Shown: in pieces, positions 36,100 to 45,837 of the stretch
Layout: the number at the start of each line of letters is the position of its first letter
Position numbering within the stretch: position 1 is the stretch's first letter
NCBI RefSeq assembly: GCF_030913705.1
Contig: NZ_CP133190.1
Location: 1,054,001-1,118,000, forward strand
Direction of reading: 5' to 3'
Length of the DNA stretch: 64,000 nucleotides
Origin: Anaerocolumna sp. MB42-C2
GTDB taxonomy: Bacteria; Bacillota; Clostridia; Lachnospirales; Lachnospiraceae
The notes under the pieces: model-generated
The model's database searches: none
What the model saw: only the letters and a program-made list of their open reading frames with translations
What the model was told of the DNA's origin: nothing
Made by a program: the position numbers and the translations under genes

Positions 36100-37246
36100 C
36101 TTCCATCCCTCCATATACCAGGGCTACCTTGCTTTCGATTGCTATAGAGGTATCATTGATATTGGTAAAGGTTGGATTGGTAAGCTCTGCCCTCTTAACA
36201 CCGGACTTCATAAGCAGGTACTGAAGATAAAACGGGTTTAAATCCCTGCCTATCTTCTCTTTCTGCCACAACCGATATTCCTGTATGGCCTGAAGAACCG
36301 CACTCTGTATTCTTTCTATATTAACTGCATCACTTCTATTAATATAATAAGTTCCGGTTATGTCATAATTCACAACCGTTGGTGCTGTGACTATGACCTT
36401 TTCCGTTAAGGGTTTAATATTATTGTTCTGCAGATAATCCTGAATATCCTTTAGAAAACTACTATCCGGGATTTCTCCCTCTTTTTTTAATAGAATAATT
36501 TGCACCACATCATCTTCCGGCGTAATTACCTTTACATCGGATATGAACGAGCTGCATTTCTTAACCCAATAGATATAGGCATCTTCCGGCCCGGTGGTTG
36601 AATATCCACTAGGCGAAAGATAAATCTTTTCCCTGAAATCATCATCTGACATAATATCCTCACCGCCACTGGAGGCAGCTATATTCTTTACGGATTCTAT
36701 ATAGGGAATCGGTTCGACTAAAACATTGATCTGCCCGATCACATATCCATTGCCCACGGTACCTGTCACCTTACAAATGGTATTGACAGTTACTTCGGAA
36801 GTTCCCGGCGGGATCTCTGCATATTCCTGTGTCTCAAAGTATACCCCATCCCCTGCGGTCACCTGGGTTGCTTGGGGGATGGCTACGACACTTGTCTGTA
36901 ATTCACTTAACGTAAAGGTCACCGGGCAGGTTGCCGCTTTCTCCTCATTCATCTCCACTCCTCTGGCAGCACCCAGATTCAATAAATAATCGCCGGAGGA
37001 ATATTTGAGTAAATTCATTTTCCCGGCGCGGTCGATGTATTGACAAACCTGATAATTTTTAAGTGCAACAGCATTAAGCAGAATCCGGTATTTATCGAAT
37101 TCTCCTAACACTTCGTATTCACCGGTTAATTCATTATATTTTTCCTGAAAATCGCTTATCATTTCTTCCAATAACGTGTCCGCGGTCAAATCATCAATAA
37201 AGCTGATCTCCGGCAAATCATAAAGTTTCTGAATATCATTCGCCAC
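36092..37246 (-). CDS. Baseplate J-like protein
   Basis: 384 residues with the gpJ/gp47 pattern: an N-terminal helical region (LEEMISDFQEKYNELTG), YLLNLGAARGVEMNEEKAA, then the beta domain (GDGVYFETQEYAEIPPGTSEV) and SSGGEDIMSDDDFREKIYLSP with GPEDAYIYWVKK. It forms the periphery of the contractile-tail baseplate. It overlaps the upstream wedge gene by 11 bases. Confidence 0.92.
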   Translation of the reverse strand: MANDIQKLYDLPEISFIDDLTADTLLEEMISDFQEKYNELTGEYEVLGEFDKYRILLNAVALKNYQVCQYIDRAGKMNLLKYSSGDYLLNLGAARGVEMNEEKAATCPVTFTLSELQTSVVAIPQATQVTAGDGVYFETQEYAEIPPGTSEVTVNTICKVTGTVGNGYVIGQINVLVEPIPYIESVKNIAASSGGEDIMSDDDFREKIYLSPSGYSTTGPEDAYIYWVKKCSSFISDVKVITPEDDVVQIILLKKEGEIPDSSFLKDIQDYLQNNNIKPLTEKVIVTAPTVVNYDITGTYYINRSDAVNIERIQSAVLQAIQEYRLWQKEKIGRDLNPFYLQYLLMKSGVKRAELTNPTFTNINDTSIAIESKVALVYGGMEDD

Positions 37247-37520
37247 GGCTTACCACCACCTTTGCTACTAATTTGCCGGCTTCCACGGAAATAAACTCAA
37301 TATCCGTTACTTCCAGGTCCAGATATAACCTGGTCTTTTTAATAACCTCAACGGAGAACAGATTCTTTGCCATATCAGGCGGCATACTTAGGAAAGACAT
37401 ATCCAGGCCTTTCTCTCTCTCCATAGGGATAGTGCCAACCGGCGTATCATAAAGATTCTTTAAACCATCGATTTCCTCCTGGGATATATCTTCTGACGCT
37501 TCAATTCCTACTTCATACAT
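37236..37520 (-). CDS. Baseplate wedge protein, gpW/gp25-like
   Basis: 94 residues with the gp25-like core (NLYDTPVGTIPMEREKGLDMSFL) near 22-45, a conserved lysozyme-like structural fold of baseplate wedges. It joins the baseplate to the sheath. It lies between the gpU-like and gpJ-like genes. Confidence 0.82.
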   Translation of the reverse strand: MYEVGIEASEDISQEEIDGLKNLYDTPVGTIPMEREKGLDMSFLSMPPDMAKNLFSVEVIKKTRLYLDLEVTDIEFISVEAGKLVAKVVVSRGE

Positions 37521-37529
37521 AAATACCTC

Positions 37530-38213
37530 CTATTTGTTTTTGCCCGGATTAATCCATGATCCGGGAGAGCCTTTCACTTTTGTTACATTTACCATGCCAT
37601 TGGCCAGGTTAAAAACATAATACGTTCCCGGATATACTTTACCGGTCCGGTTGGTAGCTTTTAAGTTCTTGGCTTCCATGGATGTATAATAACCGGTCAG
37701 GTGTGTTACCACCTTGTATGTTCCTCCTACTTTTAAACTGCTTGCAGACACCTTTTTGTTGGACAATAATTTCTTAGTCTTTGACGTTTTCGTGCTGCTT
37801 TCTTTCTTCTTTGGAGCATCCGTTACATATTCGGATAAGGTTATGGAAATGTCGGCGGTTAAAAGTTCTCCCTGATTCAATAAGTTTTTCCAATCTTCCG
37901 AGATATTGACTATCTTCCATTCGTATTTCCCAACCTGCTTTCCACCAATCACAAGGATATCATGATGACCGCTTTCTAATAAATCGCCCCACTTTTCTAT
38001 CTCTGCTCTTGGTTTCACCCCAAGGCCGACATCCAATTGAATATCCAGCGTGATTGTTTCCAAACCGGTTCCTGTAAATTCAGAGACAGGTTTATTATTA
38101 TAACGTTCATGCTCTTTCCACTCTGCAGTTCGGGTGCGTTTCATATTGCCGAAAGAATATACCTTTTTACTGCTTACTGCAAATGTTATTTTTCCGAAAC
38201 TTCCAACACTCAT
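37530..38213 (-). CDS. Tail protein gpU-like with C-terminal SH3-like wall-binding domain
   Basis: 227 residues. The N-terminal 130 fit the P2 gpU family (FGKITFAVSSKKVYSFGNM, TGLETITLDIQLDVGLGVKP). After a lysine-rich linker the last 65 residues (GGTYKVVTHLTGYYTSMEAK through PGSWINPGKN) form a separate domain that recurs at the end of the gpD-like protein at 38574-39812. Similar domains occur on clostridial wall hydrolases, so binding to peptidoglycan is likely. Its ATG overlaps the preceding spike gene. Confidence 0.8.
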   Translation of the reverse strand: MSVGSFGKITFAVSSKKVYSFGNMKRTRTAEWKEHERYNNKPVSEFTGTGLETITLDIQLDVGLGVKPRAEIEKWGDLLESGHHDILVIGGKQVGKYEWKIVNISEDWKNLLNQGELLTADISITLSEYVTDAPKKKESSTKTSKTKKLLSNKKVSASSLKVGGTYKVVTHLTGYYTSMEAKNLKATNRTGKVYPGTYYVFNLANGMVNVTKVKGSPGSWINPGKNK

Positions 38214-38572
38214 GTCTCACCGTCCCGCGTAAAGTTTCCACGAACTACGATGTTTTCCGCCTTTATAGTTAAGGTCTTGGAGCTTTTATCATATTCGATA
38301 TAAGCATCCGTATCATAGTCTTTCCGGATGATATTTTTATCACCGCGCTTTGGGATATTATTTTCATTAAAGGGTTTGCCCAAAATAAAACCTTGGGTAT
38401 TGTCAAGGAAAACCGCTAATACCATATCTCCGATATCCGGAGGATTATATTCAAAGCTTAATAGCGGTAAATCAAAGGATACGGCATCATCCCGGTCCTC
38501 CTGTACAATCTTAACGGTTCCCTCTTTATAATTAATATTGGTTACGGTTCCCCGCCTTATTAAATCATTCAT
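38210..38572 (-). CDS. Short baseplate spike protein (gpV-like OB fold)
   Basis: 120 residues from the ATG with GGGAG eight bases upstream. An OB-fold pattern (GTVTNINYKEGTVKIVQ, YNPPDIGDMVLAVFLDNTQGFILGKPFN) like the start of gpV/gp45 spikes is followed by a short beta region. It lacks the long C-terminal needle. It would form the central tail spike. It is placed between gpD-like and gpU-like genes, as in P2-type tails. Confidence 0.72.
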   Translation of the reverse strand: MNDLIRRGTVTNINYKEGTVKIVQEDRDDAVSFDLPLLSFEYNPPDIGDMVLAVFLDNTQGFILGKPFNENNIPKRGDKNIIRKDYDTDAYIEYDKSSKTLTIKAENIVVRGNFTRDGET

Positions 38573-38573
38573 T

Positions 38574-39812
38574 TTATCCACTCCCATTCTTATTCGGATT
38601 GATCCAGGAACCCGGCACCCCTTTGACTTTTGTTACATTTATCATTCCATTTGAGGTATTGTAAATGTAATAGGTTCCCGGATATACTTTCCCGGTTTTC
38701 TTCACTGACTTCTGGCTCTTTGCTTCCTCTGCGGTATAATATCCGGTAAGTTGGGTTATGACCTCATACTGACCATCTTTGCCTGCTGTGGTACCTGTCG
38801 TTTTGCTATTACCTGACACGGCATCTACCATATGCATTTGCAGAGTGACTGTGTAACCGCCGCTTAGGGTGTGAACTGCCTTATCAATGTAATAGTTACC
38901 GTTAAACTTTCCAAAACCGGTTATATTAAAACAAGTACCGGCAATGTATTTAATATCTCCCTTAAGAGTCAGATTTATCGTTCTTGCATCTTTATTACTT
39001 TTCCTTAATTTTGCCTTTGCTTTTATCTCTGCATCCGCCAGGCTGTCGGCCTTTTCATTCAGTTTTAGAATCCGCTTACCTTGAGACTGCATGTATTTAT
39101 AGGTATAAGTTTTATTGGTTTTCGATACAGTGTATTTCATGATGACACCGTGATATTTTCCTACCAGGGTGCCGTTTAATGTGTAGTTTTCACAGTCCTT
39201 TTTATCTATTGTACCTACCGCTTTTTTCTTCTCGTAGGCTGTCTCACTGAATATGACAAGCTTGGAATTGTAGATTTTCATAGCAAGTCCATAACTATCA
39301 CAAAGCCGGAATAAGAAAGTCATGTCTGTTTCGTTTGATTGTTCCAGCTTTTCAATCTTATAGATATCAGCATCATAATGGAGGCTTATGCCTGCGGATT
39401 TGGCAATAGTGGAAGCGATTCCTTTGGTCGTGGTTTTACTCCAGGACTTGCTTTTTGTTGTGGATGCGAAGTCTGTATCGATTGGGCAGGATATCGCATT
39501 CAGGTTGTAGACATCTGGTGGCCCATTAAAGGTAAAATCATCGACCATAAATTTACCGCATTTTAATCTCCTATTATCACCCTGAAAGTTCCAATCCTTT
39601 ACCTGTACGGAAGCTTCCATATAATCTTCCTCGACCGGAAACCAGGCATTGATCCATTTATGTTTTTCTTCGGACAAAACAATAGCGAGTGTATCGGTTT
39701 CCCCACTCGCTACGTCCGTATATGTAAAGCTTTCTAATTGATCTGTGATTGCTGCTGTAACATTTTTACCGTTGTAAGATAATTCTAAGGCTGTTCTCCT
39801 GGGTGTGTTCAT
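38574..39812 (-). CDS. Late control D (gpD-like) tail hub protein with C-terminal SH3-like domain
   Basis: 412 residues from the ATG that overlaps the gpX stop (ATGA) and follows GGAGGAAAGG. The body (to about 330) is a gpD/XkdQ-type tail hub (FTYTDVASGETDTLAIVLS, DMTFLFRLCDSYGLAMKIY, GGYTVTLQMHMVDA). The last 65 residues (GQYEVITQLTGYYTAEEAKS to PGSWINPNKN) repeat the wall-binding-like domain of the gpU-like protein. The hub sits under the tail tube. Confidence 0.85.
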   Translation of the reverse strand: MNTPRRTALELSYNGKNVTAAITDQLESFTYTDVASGETDTLAIVLSEEKHKWINAWFPVEEDYMEASVQVKDWNFQGDNRRLKCGKFMVDDFTFNGPPDVYNLNAISCPIDTDFASTTKSKSWSKTTTKGIASTIAKSAGISLHYDADIYKIEKLEQSNETDMTFLFRLCDSYGLAMKIYNSKLVIFSETAYEKKKAVGTIDKKDCENYTLNGTLVGKYHGVIMKYTVSKTNKTYTYKYMQSQGKRILKLNEKADSLADAEIKAKAKLRKSNKDARTINLTLKGDIKYIAGTCFNITGFGKFNGNYYIDKAVHTLSGGYTVTLQMHMVDAVSGNSKTTGTTAGKDGQYEVITQLTGYYTAEEAKSQKSVKKTGKVYPGTYYIYNTSNGMINVTKVKGVPGSWINPNKNGSG

Positions 39813-40015
39813 CCTTTCCTCCAATCCGGTAAATCATCTGTCTCTTCCTCGTTCAGCTCCGGTACAACAATTTCGGTACCGGCACTAAAAATGAAGATAT
39901 CCAATAGGTTAAAATTGTTCTGCATAAGGAGGCCGATCTGTTTGGACGTCCCATAAACTTTATAGGAAATCATGTCCCAGGTATCACCTTGTACTGTTAT
40001 GTATATATCCATCAT
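39809..40015 (-). CDS. Tail protein X (LysM-like)
   Basis: 68 residues of the gpX family, a small LysM-like baseplate protein (YITVQGDTWDMISYKVYG, then GTEIVVPEL). Its ATG overlaps the tape measure stop and its own end overlaps the gpD-like gene, so three genes are coupled. Confidence 0.88.
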   Translation of the reverse strand: MMDIYITVQGDTWDMISYKVYGTSKQIGLLMQNNFNLLDIFIFSAGTEIVVPELNEEETDDLPDWRKG

Positions 40016-43000
40016 CTGCCTCCCATACTGGTTCTTGTTATTTCCTTATCATACCTGCTCATATATGATTTAAATTGCGCGTAACTGTCATTAATTGCTG
40101 TCTTAACTTTACCAAGGTCAGCTCCACTTTCCACTGTGATATGATTTTCAATCGTTATGGTAGGTGCATTGGTTACACTGCTGTCTGTAGAAGTATTATT
40201 CACTAACTGCTGATAAGAATTCGGTATAGATATACTTCTGCTTTTATACTCATTGTCCAGATCAAACATACCAAGAATCTGACCTGCCATCTGCCACAAA
40301 CGTATGGCTTCTGAGGAACCATCTAAGGGTATTGCTGCTTCCGGACCATCTTCGGCAAACCACGCAACGTGAGGGGTGTCAAAGATTCCGCCATCTTTAT
40401 GTCCGGCCAGTTTATTTGCTTTGTCAAATACCGTTTGAAAGATACTCGTGGAGGTAGTTTGTCCTGACAATTTTATATTGACAGGAACATCCGCATTTAC
40501 GCCCTTTTCCAATTCTGTTTTCACAGTATTTAAGATACCATTTGCCGTTACTTGTAGTTCCGGTATTTTATACCCCATGCCATCAACGATTTCCTGCCCT
40601 ACATTTACCCCGTTGTTATATGCCTCTTGTGTTAATTTAACCTGTTCCGGAGAATCTGCAATTTGTGCACCTATCATCTTTAAAATAGAATCTGTATCCC
40701 CTGTTAGGGCTCCAAGGCTTGCACTATCCAGCAGTCCCTCTGATAACCATTCTGGAATGCTTTGACCGTTATTAATATAATTGGCCCTTAATTGTTCCAG
40801 GCTTTCCTGTGTTGGTAGTAAATTTTGAAATAAAGCCGAGATATTTGCTTTCTCAGTTTTATCCAAACCATCAAAGTCCAGCAGTTCATCATAGAGTACC
40901 GGAAGCATCTTACCCCATAACCCATCTTGTGCCACATTTTCCATGGATTCATTAACCGTGTCATTCAGGTATTTTTCAAATTCCGGCATAGCCTTACCGA
41001 TTTCATCCGAATAAGCGTCCAGAATTGTTTGATACTGAAAATGAAAAGACTTTACTTCTAATTCTCCGACCTGATTCCGGTAACTATCTTTCGCCATGCT
41101 TACAGCATCGTTATATTCCTGTTCGCTGAGTCCTCCCTTGTCTTCTCCTAACTCATAGGCTGCTTTATACGACTGTAATGTACTTGCAAGTGCTTCCGTA
41201 TAGTCTTGCTTGCTTTTTTCAACCTGCTCACTTAATTCTGCCTGCAGGTTTTGAAAACTCTCCGGTGTCAGCCCGGTTCCGGTATATTCCGTTCCAAGGG
41301 CTGTCATTTTTGCTTCAAATTCAGCATTGGCTATCTGTTCATTAATATCAGCCATCTGCTGCATGTAATCCGATATCACTTTAGATTCATCGATGGTCAG
41401 TAACCCATCCGAAAATGCCTCGTTCACAGCTTTCTGCAAGTCTTTCCCAAGTCCGCTTATTTTGTCATAATTACTATCATAGAATGTCTTCATTTTGCTC
41501 TGGATCTTACTAGCGGTTTCACTGCCGTCAGTAAACAATTCCATATTGATATTGAGCTTATATCGATCCTCAAGCAAAAGATTCTGTGATTCACTAATGA
41601 AATTGGTTATATCTGATATGTACTGTGATTGATCCTCTTTGTCTAACTTTAATCCAATACTGACCTTCCAGTTAAATTTCTTTAATGCAGCCATGGTATC
41701 GTCCAGTGAATCTTTAATCGTATTAAGACTTTCTTGTGAACTTAGGGACTCCGATAACTTACCCATATTGTCATTGTGAATGATATCGGCTGCAATCGCA
41801 TCCAAATCTTCCAAAGATAACGAAATATCACCAAATCTGGACGCTAAGTCTGCTGCCCGTAATTCTTTGTTTGCACTTGATATGCTTTGGGCAAACAGGG
41901 CTACTCCACCGGCAACTGCACCTATTGCAAGTGCCCATGGATTGGTTATAACGGTTGATAATAGTTTTAAAGGTGAACCGGCTGCCTTTACTCCCTTTAC
42001 AATTTCCCCGATATTTTTCCCTAACTTATATGTAACAATGGCTCCGCCGGTGGACTTTAAGAAATTCGGGATTAAATCCGGATTATCATCCAAGAGATCA
42101 AATACCGGTTTTAATCCGGATAAGAATTCCTTACCTCCCTCTGCAAAAGATTTCATTTGATATACAGCGTTGGGTAAAAACTCTTGAAAGGTATCGGATA
42201 TTCCTGCCACTGCATCATTTATAATCGGTGCATTTTCTTCTGCAAAATCCCCGAACATCTTTGCTAAATTACCGGTTGTCTCAGAAGCCAGGGTGGAAAG
42301 CGGTAACAGAGTATCCCCTATCTTTATCTGCATGGCCTTTATCTTATTATCTCTTAAGATATCTGTATTGGCCGCGGTAGAGGAAGCAGAGATATATTCC
42401 TGTTCCATACTTCCTGCATATAGGGCAGAGTCACCAACTTTATTAAACTGTTCTTTTAAGTTATCCAGATTTGCTACCAATGGCGCTATGGAAGATAATG
42501 ATTCACTTCCGAATAAATTCTTCATGACTGAAGTCTGTTTGTCTTTATCCAGTTTATTGATTCGTTCCAGAACATCCAGGATCGTTCCCTGGGAATCGGT
42601 CTGCATCGCTTTGGCAACCTTACCGGCTTCCAGTCCTAATTCTTCAAATGTCTTAGCCTGCTTTTTTGTCGCGCTTTCACCAGATACCAAAGCAAGTGAA
42701 AAATTCTTGATACCGGTTGCTGCTACTTCAGGAGCAACCTTGGTCATGGAAGCGGACAGTGCAGCCACACTTGCCGCAGAGATTCCGGCTGTATTGGCCA
42801 AGGCACCCACTCTGGTTACGACATCACTTATTTTAAGAGCATTTTCCGACGTTGTGTTTCCCAGGTAGTTTATCTGGTCAGCTAATGTAACAACACTGCT
42901 CTGATCTAACTTTAGTGCAGTTCTCCAGGCTGCCATCCAGTCCCCGGCCTGCTCTGCTGTGGTATCAAAAGCGATGCCCATTTTGGTGGCATCCTCCGTA

Positions 43001-43404
43001 AATTCGGCAAGCTCATTTTTAGCAATATTGGATTGTCCGGCTGCTTCCATTATGGCTGCGATATCTTCGGCTGTCTTCGGCAAGTCTTCACTCATATCAA
43101 GAATGGAATCTTTCATCTCGTAATACGATTTGGTTACTTTTCCATTCTCATCCTTAAGTCCATCTACGACTTTCGCTACACCGGCCATAGAGGTTTGCAT
43201 TTCTTTTGAGGCTTCTGTCGTTTCATCGAACAGGTCTTTTATCTTAATGGAAGCAAAAGCGGTAGCTGCTATACCCGCTACCGCTTTCACAGTTGACCCA
43301 ACCGTATCTAATTTTCCATTGATTTCGCTGACACTTTTACTGAGGGAATTATCTACCTTACCGCCGATCGCAATCTGGAGTTCATAATCCGTTCTTTTTG
43401 CCAA
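40012..43404 (-). CDS. Tail tape measure protein
   Basis: 1130 residues. The N-terminal region to about 370 has the TP901-type tape measure domain (ETTEASKEMQTSMAGVAKVVDGL, IMEAAGQSNIAKNELAEFTEDATKMGIAFD, VMKNLFGSESLSSIAPL). A long helical part, one hydrophobic stretch near 480-510 (NPWALAIGAVAGGVALFAQ), and a C-terminal GGIFDTPHVAWFAEDGPEAAIPL motif follow. Its length sets tail length. The start codon is TTG after GAGGAGG, and the frameshifted chaperone frame ends inside its first codons. Confidence 0.93.
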   Translation of the reverse strand: MAKRTDYELQIAIGGKVDNSLSKSVSEINGKLDTVGSTVKAVAGIAATAFASIKIKDLFDETTEASKEMQTSMAGVAKVVDGLKDENGKVTKSYYEMKDSILDMSEDLPKTAEDIAAIMEAAGQSNIAKNELAEFTEDATKMGIAFDTTAEQAGDWMAAWRTALKLDQSSVVTLADQINYLGNTTSENALKISDVVTRVGALANTAGISAASVAALSASMTKVAPEVAATGIKNFSLALVSGESATKKQAKTFEELGLEAGKVAKAMQTDSQGTILDVLERINKLDKDKQTSVMKNLFGSESLSSIAPLVANLDNLKEQFNKVGDSALYAGSMEQEYISASSTAANTDILRDNKIKAMQIKIGDTLLPLSTLASETTGNLAKMFGDFAEENAPIINDAVAGISDTFQEFLPNAVYQMKSFAEGGKEFLSGLKPVFDLLDDNPDLIPNFLKSTGGAIVTYKLGKNIGEIVKGVKAAGSPLKLLSTVITNPWALAIGAVAGGVALFAQSISSANKELRAADLASRFGDISLSLEDLDAIAADIIHNDNMGKLSESLSSQESLNTIKDSLDDTMAALKKFNWKVSIGLKLDKEDQSQYISDITNFISESQNLLLEDRYKLNINMELFTDGSETASKIQSKMKTFYDSNYDKISGLGKDLQKAVNEAFSDGLLTIDESKVISDYMQQMADINEQIANAEFEAKMTALGTEYTGTGLTPESFQNLQAELSEQVEKSKQDYTEALASTLQSYKAAYELGEDKGGLSEQEYNDAVSMAKDSYRNQVGELEVKSFHFQYQTILDAYSDEIGKAMPEFEKYLNDTVNESMENVAQDGLWGKMLPVLYDELLDFDGLDKTEKANISALFQNLLPTQESLEQLRANYINNGQSIPEWLSEGLLDSASLGALTGDTDSILKMIGAQIADSPEQVKLTQEAYNNGVNVGQEIVDGMGYKIPELQVTANGILNTVKTELEKGVNADVPVNIKLSGQTTSTSIFQTVFDKANKLAGHKDGGIFDTPHVAWFAEDGPEAAIPLDGSSEAIRLWQMAGQILGMFDLDNEYKSRSISIPNSYQQLVNNTSTDSSVTNAPTITIENHITVESGADLGKVKTAINDSYAQFKSYMSRYDKEITRTSMGGR

Positions 43405-43866
43405 CTGCTTTTACCTCCTCTGTGATTTCAAATAATTCTTCGATGGGAAGTTTTCTTAAATAATCCAGATTAACATTTAATCTGGACATGGCCAGTCTGG
43501 TACAGATCTTACTTAATATTTTGCCGGTTCCGTACTTTACACCCTTCCGTAGAAAAAACGGTATACTTCCTTTTTTATCTTCATGGCTTCTTTCGCCGGA
43601 AGCTTTCCGAAGAATTCAAATGGCTTATCGCTTGCGATATGGGCCAGAATCAAACTGTATAATAACGTTGTTTCCGGATTAATCGAAGTTCCGCCTGTTT
43701 TCAGATACATATTTTCTGCGGTTAACAAGTCATCCGTCGACAGATCATCCAGACCGGACAAATCAATTTCTTTATATTCCATACACTCAAATAGATAGGG
43801 AGCCTTGAACTGTATTACATGTACCTTAGTTACTGTTTCTGTTGTTGTCATTTCTTTCTCATTCAT
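43382..43866 (-). CDS. Tail assembly chaperone, frameshifted E+E' product (-1 shift)
   Basis: If ribosomes slip back one base at T TTT TTC (43552-43558, minus strand), the chaperone frame continues for about 55 codons past its normal stop: LRKGVKYGTGKILSKI, then LRKLPIEELFEITEEVKAVG, ending at TGA at 43382-43384 inside the tape measure start. The fusion is about 161 residues. P2, lambda and many others make such a fusion to coat the tape measure during assembly. The slippery heptamer, the open -1 frame and the location all fit. Confidence 0.8.
43537..43866 (-). CDS. Tail assembly chaperone gpE-like, unshifted form
   Basis: 109 residues (VIQFKAPYLFECMEYKEIDLSGL, LLYSLILAHIASDKPFEFFGKLPAKEAMKIKKEVYRFF) with the pattern of the short tail assembly chaperones of contractile-tail phages. 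It helps fold the tape measure. Its ATG overlaps the tube-protein stop (TAATG). The slippery site is in its last five codons. Confidence 0.85.
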   Translation of the reverse strand: MNEKEMTTTETVTKVHVIQFKAPYLFECMEYKEIDLSGLDDLSTDDLLTAENMYLKTGGTSINPETTLLYSLILAHIASDKPFEFFGKLPAKEAMKIKKEVYRFFYGRV

Positions 43867-44378
43867 TATAAATTAGCCCTCACTTTCGCAAACATATCTT
43901 TTCCATCGACGATGTAGATATTATTGAATTTGTCATATTCCAGACAAACCTCATTACCGATAATAATTTTTATATAAGTCATTTCTTTTGTGATACTTGA
44001 GTTCATTAATTTGGCCTTTTCCAAAGAGCCTAATTCATACTCTGTAGTTATGCCTCTTAAGGTAACAACCATGCTGACCGTATCCGCTTTGCTTGTCTCA
44101 ATCTCCCTGGTCTGAATACTTGCGCGTAAGATAATATCTTCTTCTCCTGCTACCATGGCAAAATAAGAGTCTTTATCTATCATGGTAAAAGGTATTTTAA
44201 TCTTCTGGGACGCCACATGTCCTATCACCGGTGCATCATATTCTCCCGGCATACCTGCCAAAGACATGGTATTCGTAATGTATTGGAATGACGGAAGTTC
44301 TACCGCTCCTGTGGTTCCAATGATTCTATTTGTCCCATTATATACGTTATAACTATGTATTGCTTCAGGTACTATCAT
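43866..44378 (-). CDS. Major tail tube protein
   Basis: 170 residues of the gpFII tube family (VPEAIHSYNVYNGTNRIIGTTG, AVELPSFQYITNTMSLAGMPGEYDAP, MVVTLRGITTEYELGSLEKA). It polymerises as the inner tube inside the sheath. It follows the sheath gene by two bases, the standard order. Confidence 0.93.
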   Translation of the reverse strand: MIVPEAIHSYNVYNGTNRIIGTTGAVELPSFQYITNTMSLAGMPGEYDAPVIGHVASQKIKIPFTMIDKDSYFAMVAGEEDIILRASIQTREIETSKADTVSMVVTLRGITTEYELGSLEKAKLMNSSITKEMTYIKIIIGNEVCLEYDKFNNIYIVDGKDMFAKVRANL

Positions 44379-44380
44379 AC

Positions 44381-45835
44381 TTATTCACCTCCTAATGCTG
44401 TGCTGTTCAGCGTTGGATCAAACTCTGTTTTTGTTTCTATTACCTTGGCCGGAGTAAAAGGGGAAAGCTTTCTCTTAAAGCTGATATGGCCATCCAATAT
44501 TTTGTCAACCGGATTGTCTTCTTTACTGAAGCTAATACTTCCACCTGCGATTCTGCCTTGTGAAGCAAGTGTAGCTAAAATCAGGTTTTCAGAATTAACT
44601 ACTGCTTCTATTAATTGATAATTTGCAGGATTGTCCACTCTGTCAAAGAAATTTAACTTGAACGTGTTGTCCTGGTAATTATAAACACGTCTGCAGACGA
44701 TAAACCGGTCTTTTACGTCCGTGTTGCCGGGATAACATCCCATCTCATTCCCCCAACTCTTCCAGCCATTCATATTTAAAGCAGTCATAATACCAGCTGC
44801 ATTTATATCATTGGCTTCTGCCATGTCGAAATAAATCTCTTCTCCGCCCTCAAGACAAGTACCATCAATCTCAATTTTCTTATTGGATGGTGAGGCATAA
44901 GGCCCGCCATTAACATTATCAGTACTTGCAATGACACAGTCTATAATGGCAGATAAGAACAGCTCATATCCGTTTTTTATTACCTTGGGATAACATGGAA
45001 TGTTATATTTATCATCATAACCATTCTTAACCTTATACTCCAAAAGTTCACCGATGGAAGTAATTACTTCGGTGTCTAAGTCCGTAATCGTGATAGCATA
45101 ATACAGGCCATTCATTAATTTAGCTTTTACGCTTAACATAGCTGCGACCATAGGAATATGTGACCAGCCGGGCGCAAGTAATTGACAAGGAACTAACCCC
45201 AGTAAGGGCTGTACCATATTAATGCACTCTATTCCGCTTCTTTTCCTTGTCTCCGTATTAAATCCGCCTATAATATCTGCTGTTGTGACTAATGACGGAT
45301 CAATCACGGAATAACCTACCTTTAAAGTTGCTGTACTTCCTATGGCACCATCCGGTATCATCGCAATCATCACTGTTCCATCTTCCAAGAACGATGCAAT
45401 ATAATCATCGTTTTTCTTATAAGTAACCGCTCCATCCGAAGATTTAATTACTATTTTGTCTAACAGAATTCCTTGTACTTCGATGGATATTTTTCCATTA
45501 GCAACCGTGAAATCACTAGCTGCAATATCTTTCTTATGTTTTGCCGGATCCAGTACATTAACAACCACTAAAGGTGCCATTTTAAATAAAATAAATCTGG
45601 CATAGATGCTTTGGCAGATTGTATAATTCTTAAAGTCATAGGAAAATCCAATCTTTTTCGCGACCTCATTAAAGTTTTGTATCAGTATCGGCACATTGAC
45701 AGCCCCATATGGATTACTTAACAGATTAACCGGGGCGGTGCCAATTACAACTCCTATAGCACTTGCAATATTGGCCGGTTTTGGTATCTGGGTAGCAATT
45801 TCACTCGATATAATGCCATGTTCATAATTAGACAT
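44381..45835 (-). CDS. Contractile tail sheath protein
   Basis: 484 residues from the ATG at 45835; a GTG just before overlaps the upstream stop. Sheath-family motifs include HGIISSEIATQIPKPANIASAIGVVIGTAP at the start, LLGLVPCQLLAPGWSH in the middle and GWKSWGNEMGCYPGNTDVKDRFIVCRRVYNY near 400. Sheath contraction drives the tube into the host, which shows that the phage is of myovirus type. Confidence 0.94.
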   Translation of the reverse strand: MSNYEHGIISSEIATQIPKPANIASAIGVVIGTAPVNLLSNPYGAVNVPILIQNFNEVAKKIGFSYDFKNYTICQSIYARFILFKMAPLVVVNVLDPAKHKKDIAASDFTVANGKISIEVQGILLDKIVIKSSDGAVTYKKNDDYIASFLEDGTVMIAMIPDGAIGSTATLKVGYSVIDPSLVTTADIIGGFNTETRKRSGIECINMVQPLLGLVPCQLLAPGWSHIPMVAAMLSVKAKLMNGLYYAITITDLDTEVITSIGELLEYKVKNGYDDKYNIPCYPKVIKNGYELFLSAIIDCVIASTDNVNGGPYASPSNKKIEIDGTCLEGGEEIYFDMAEANDINAAGIMTALNMNGWKSWGNEMGCYPGNTDVKDRFIVCRRVYNYQDNTFKLNFFDRVDNPANYQLIEAVVNSENLILATLASQGRIAGGSISFSKEDNPVDKILDGHISFKRKLSPFTPAKVIETKTEFDPTLNSTALGGE

Positions 45836-45837
45836 CA

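Noticed and set aside
41780-42868. Several long plus-strand frames opposite the tape measure gene
   Set aside because: Shadows of a long gene with biased codons; no start signals and no recognisable domains.
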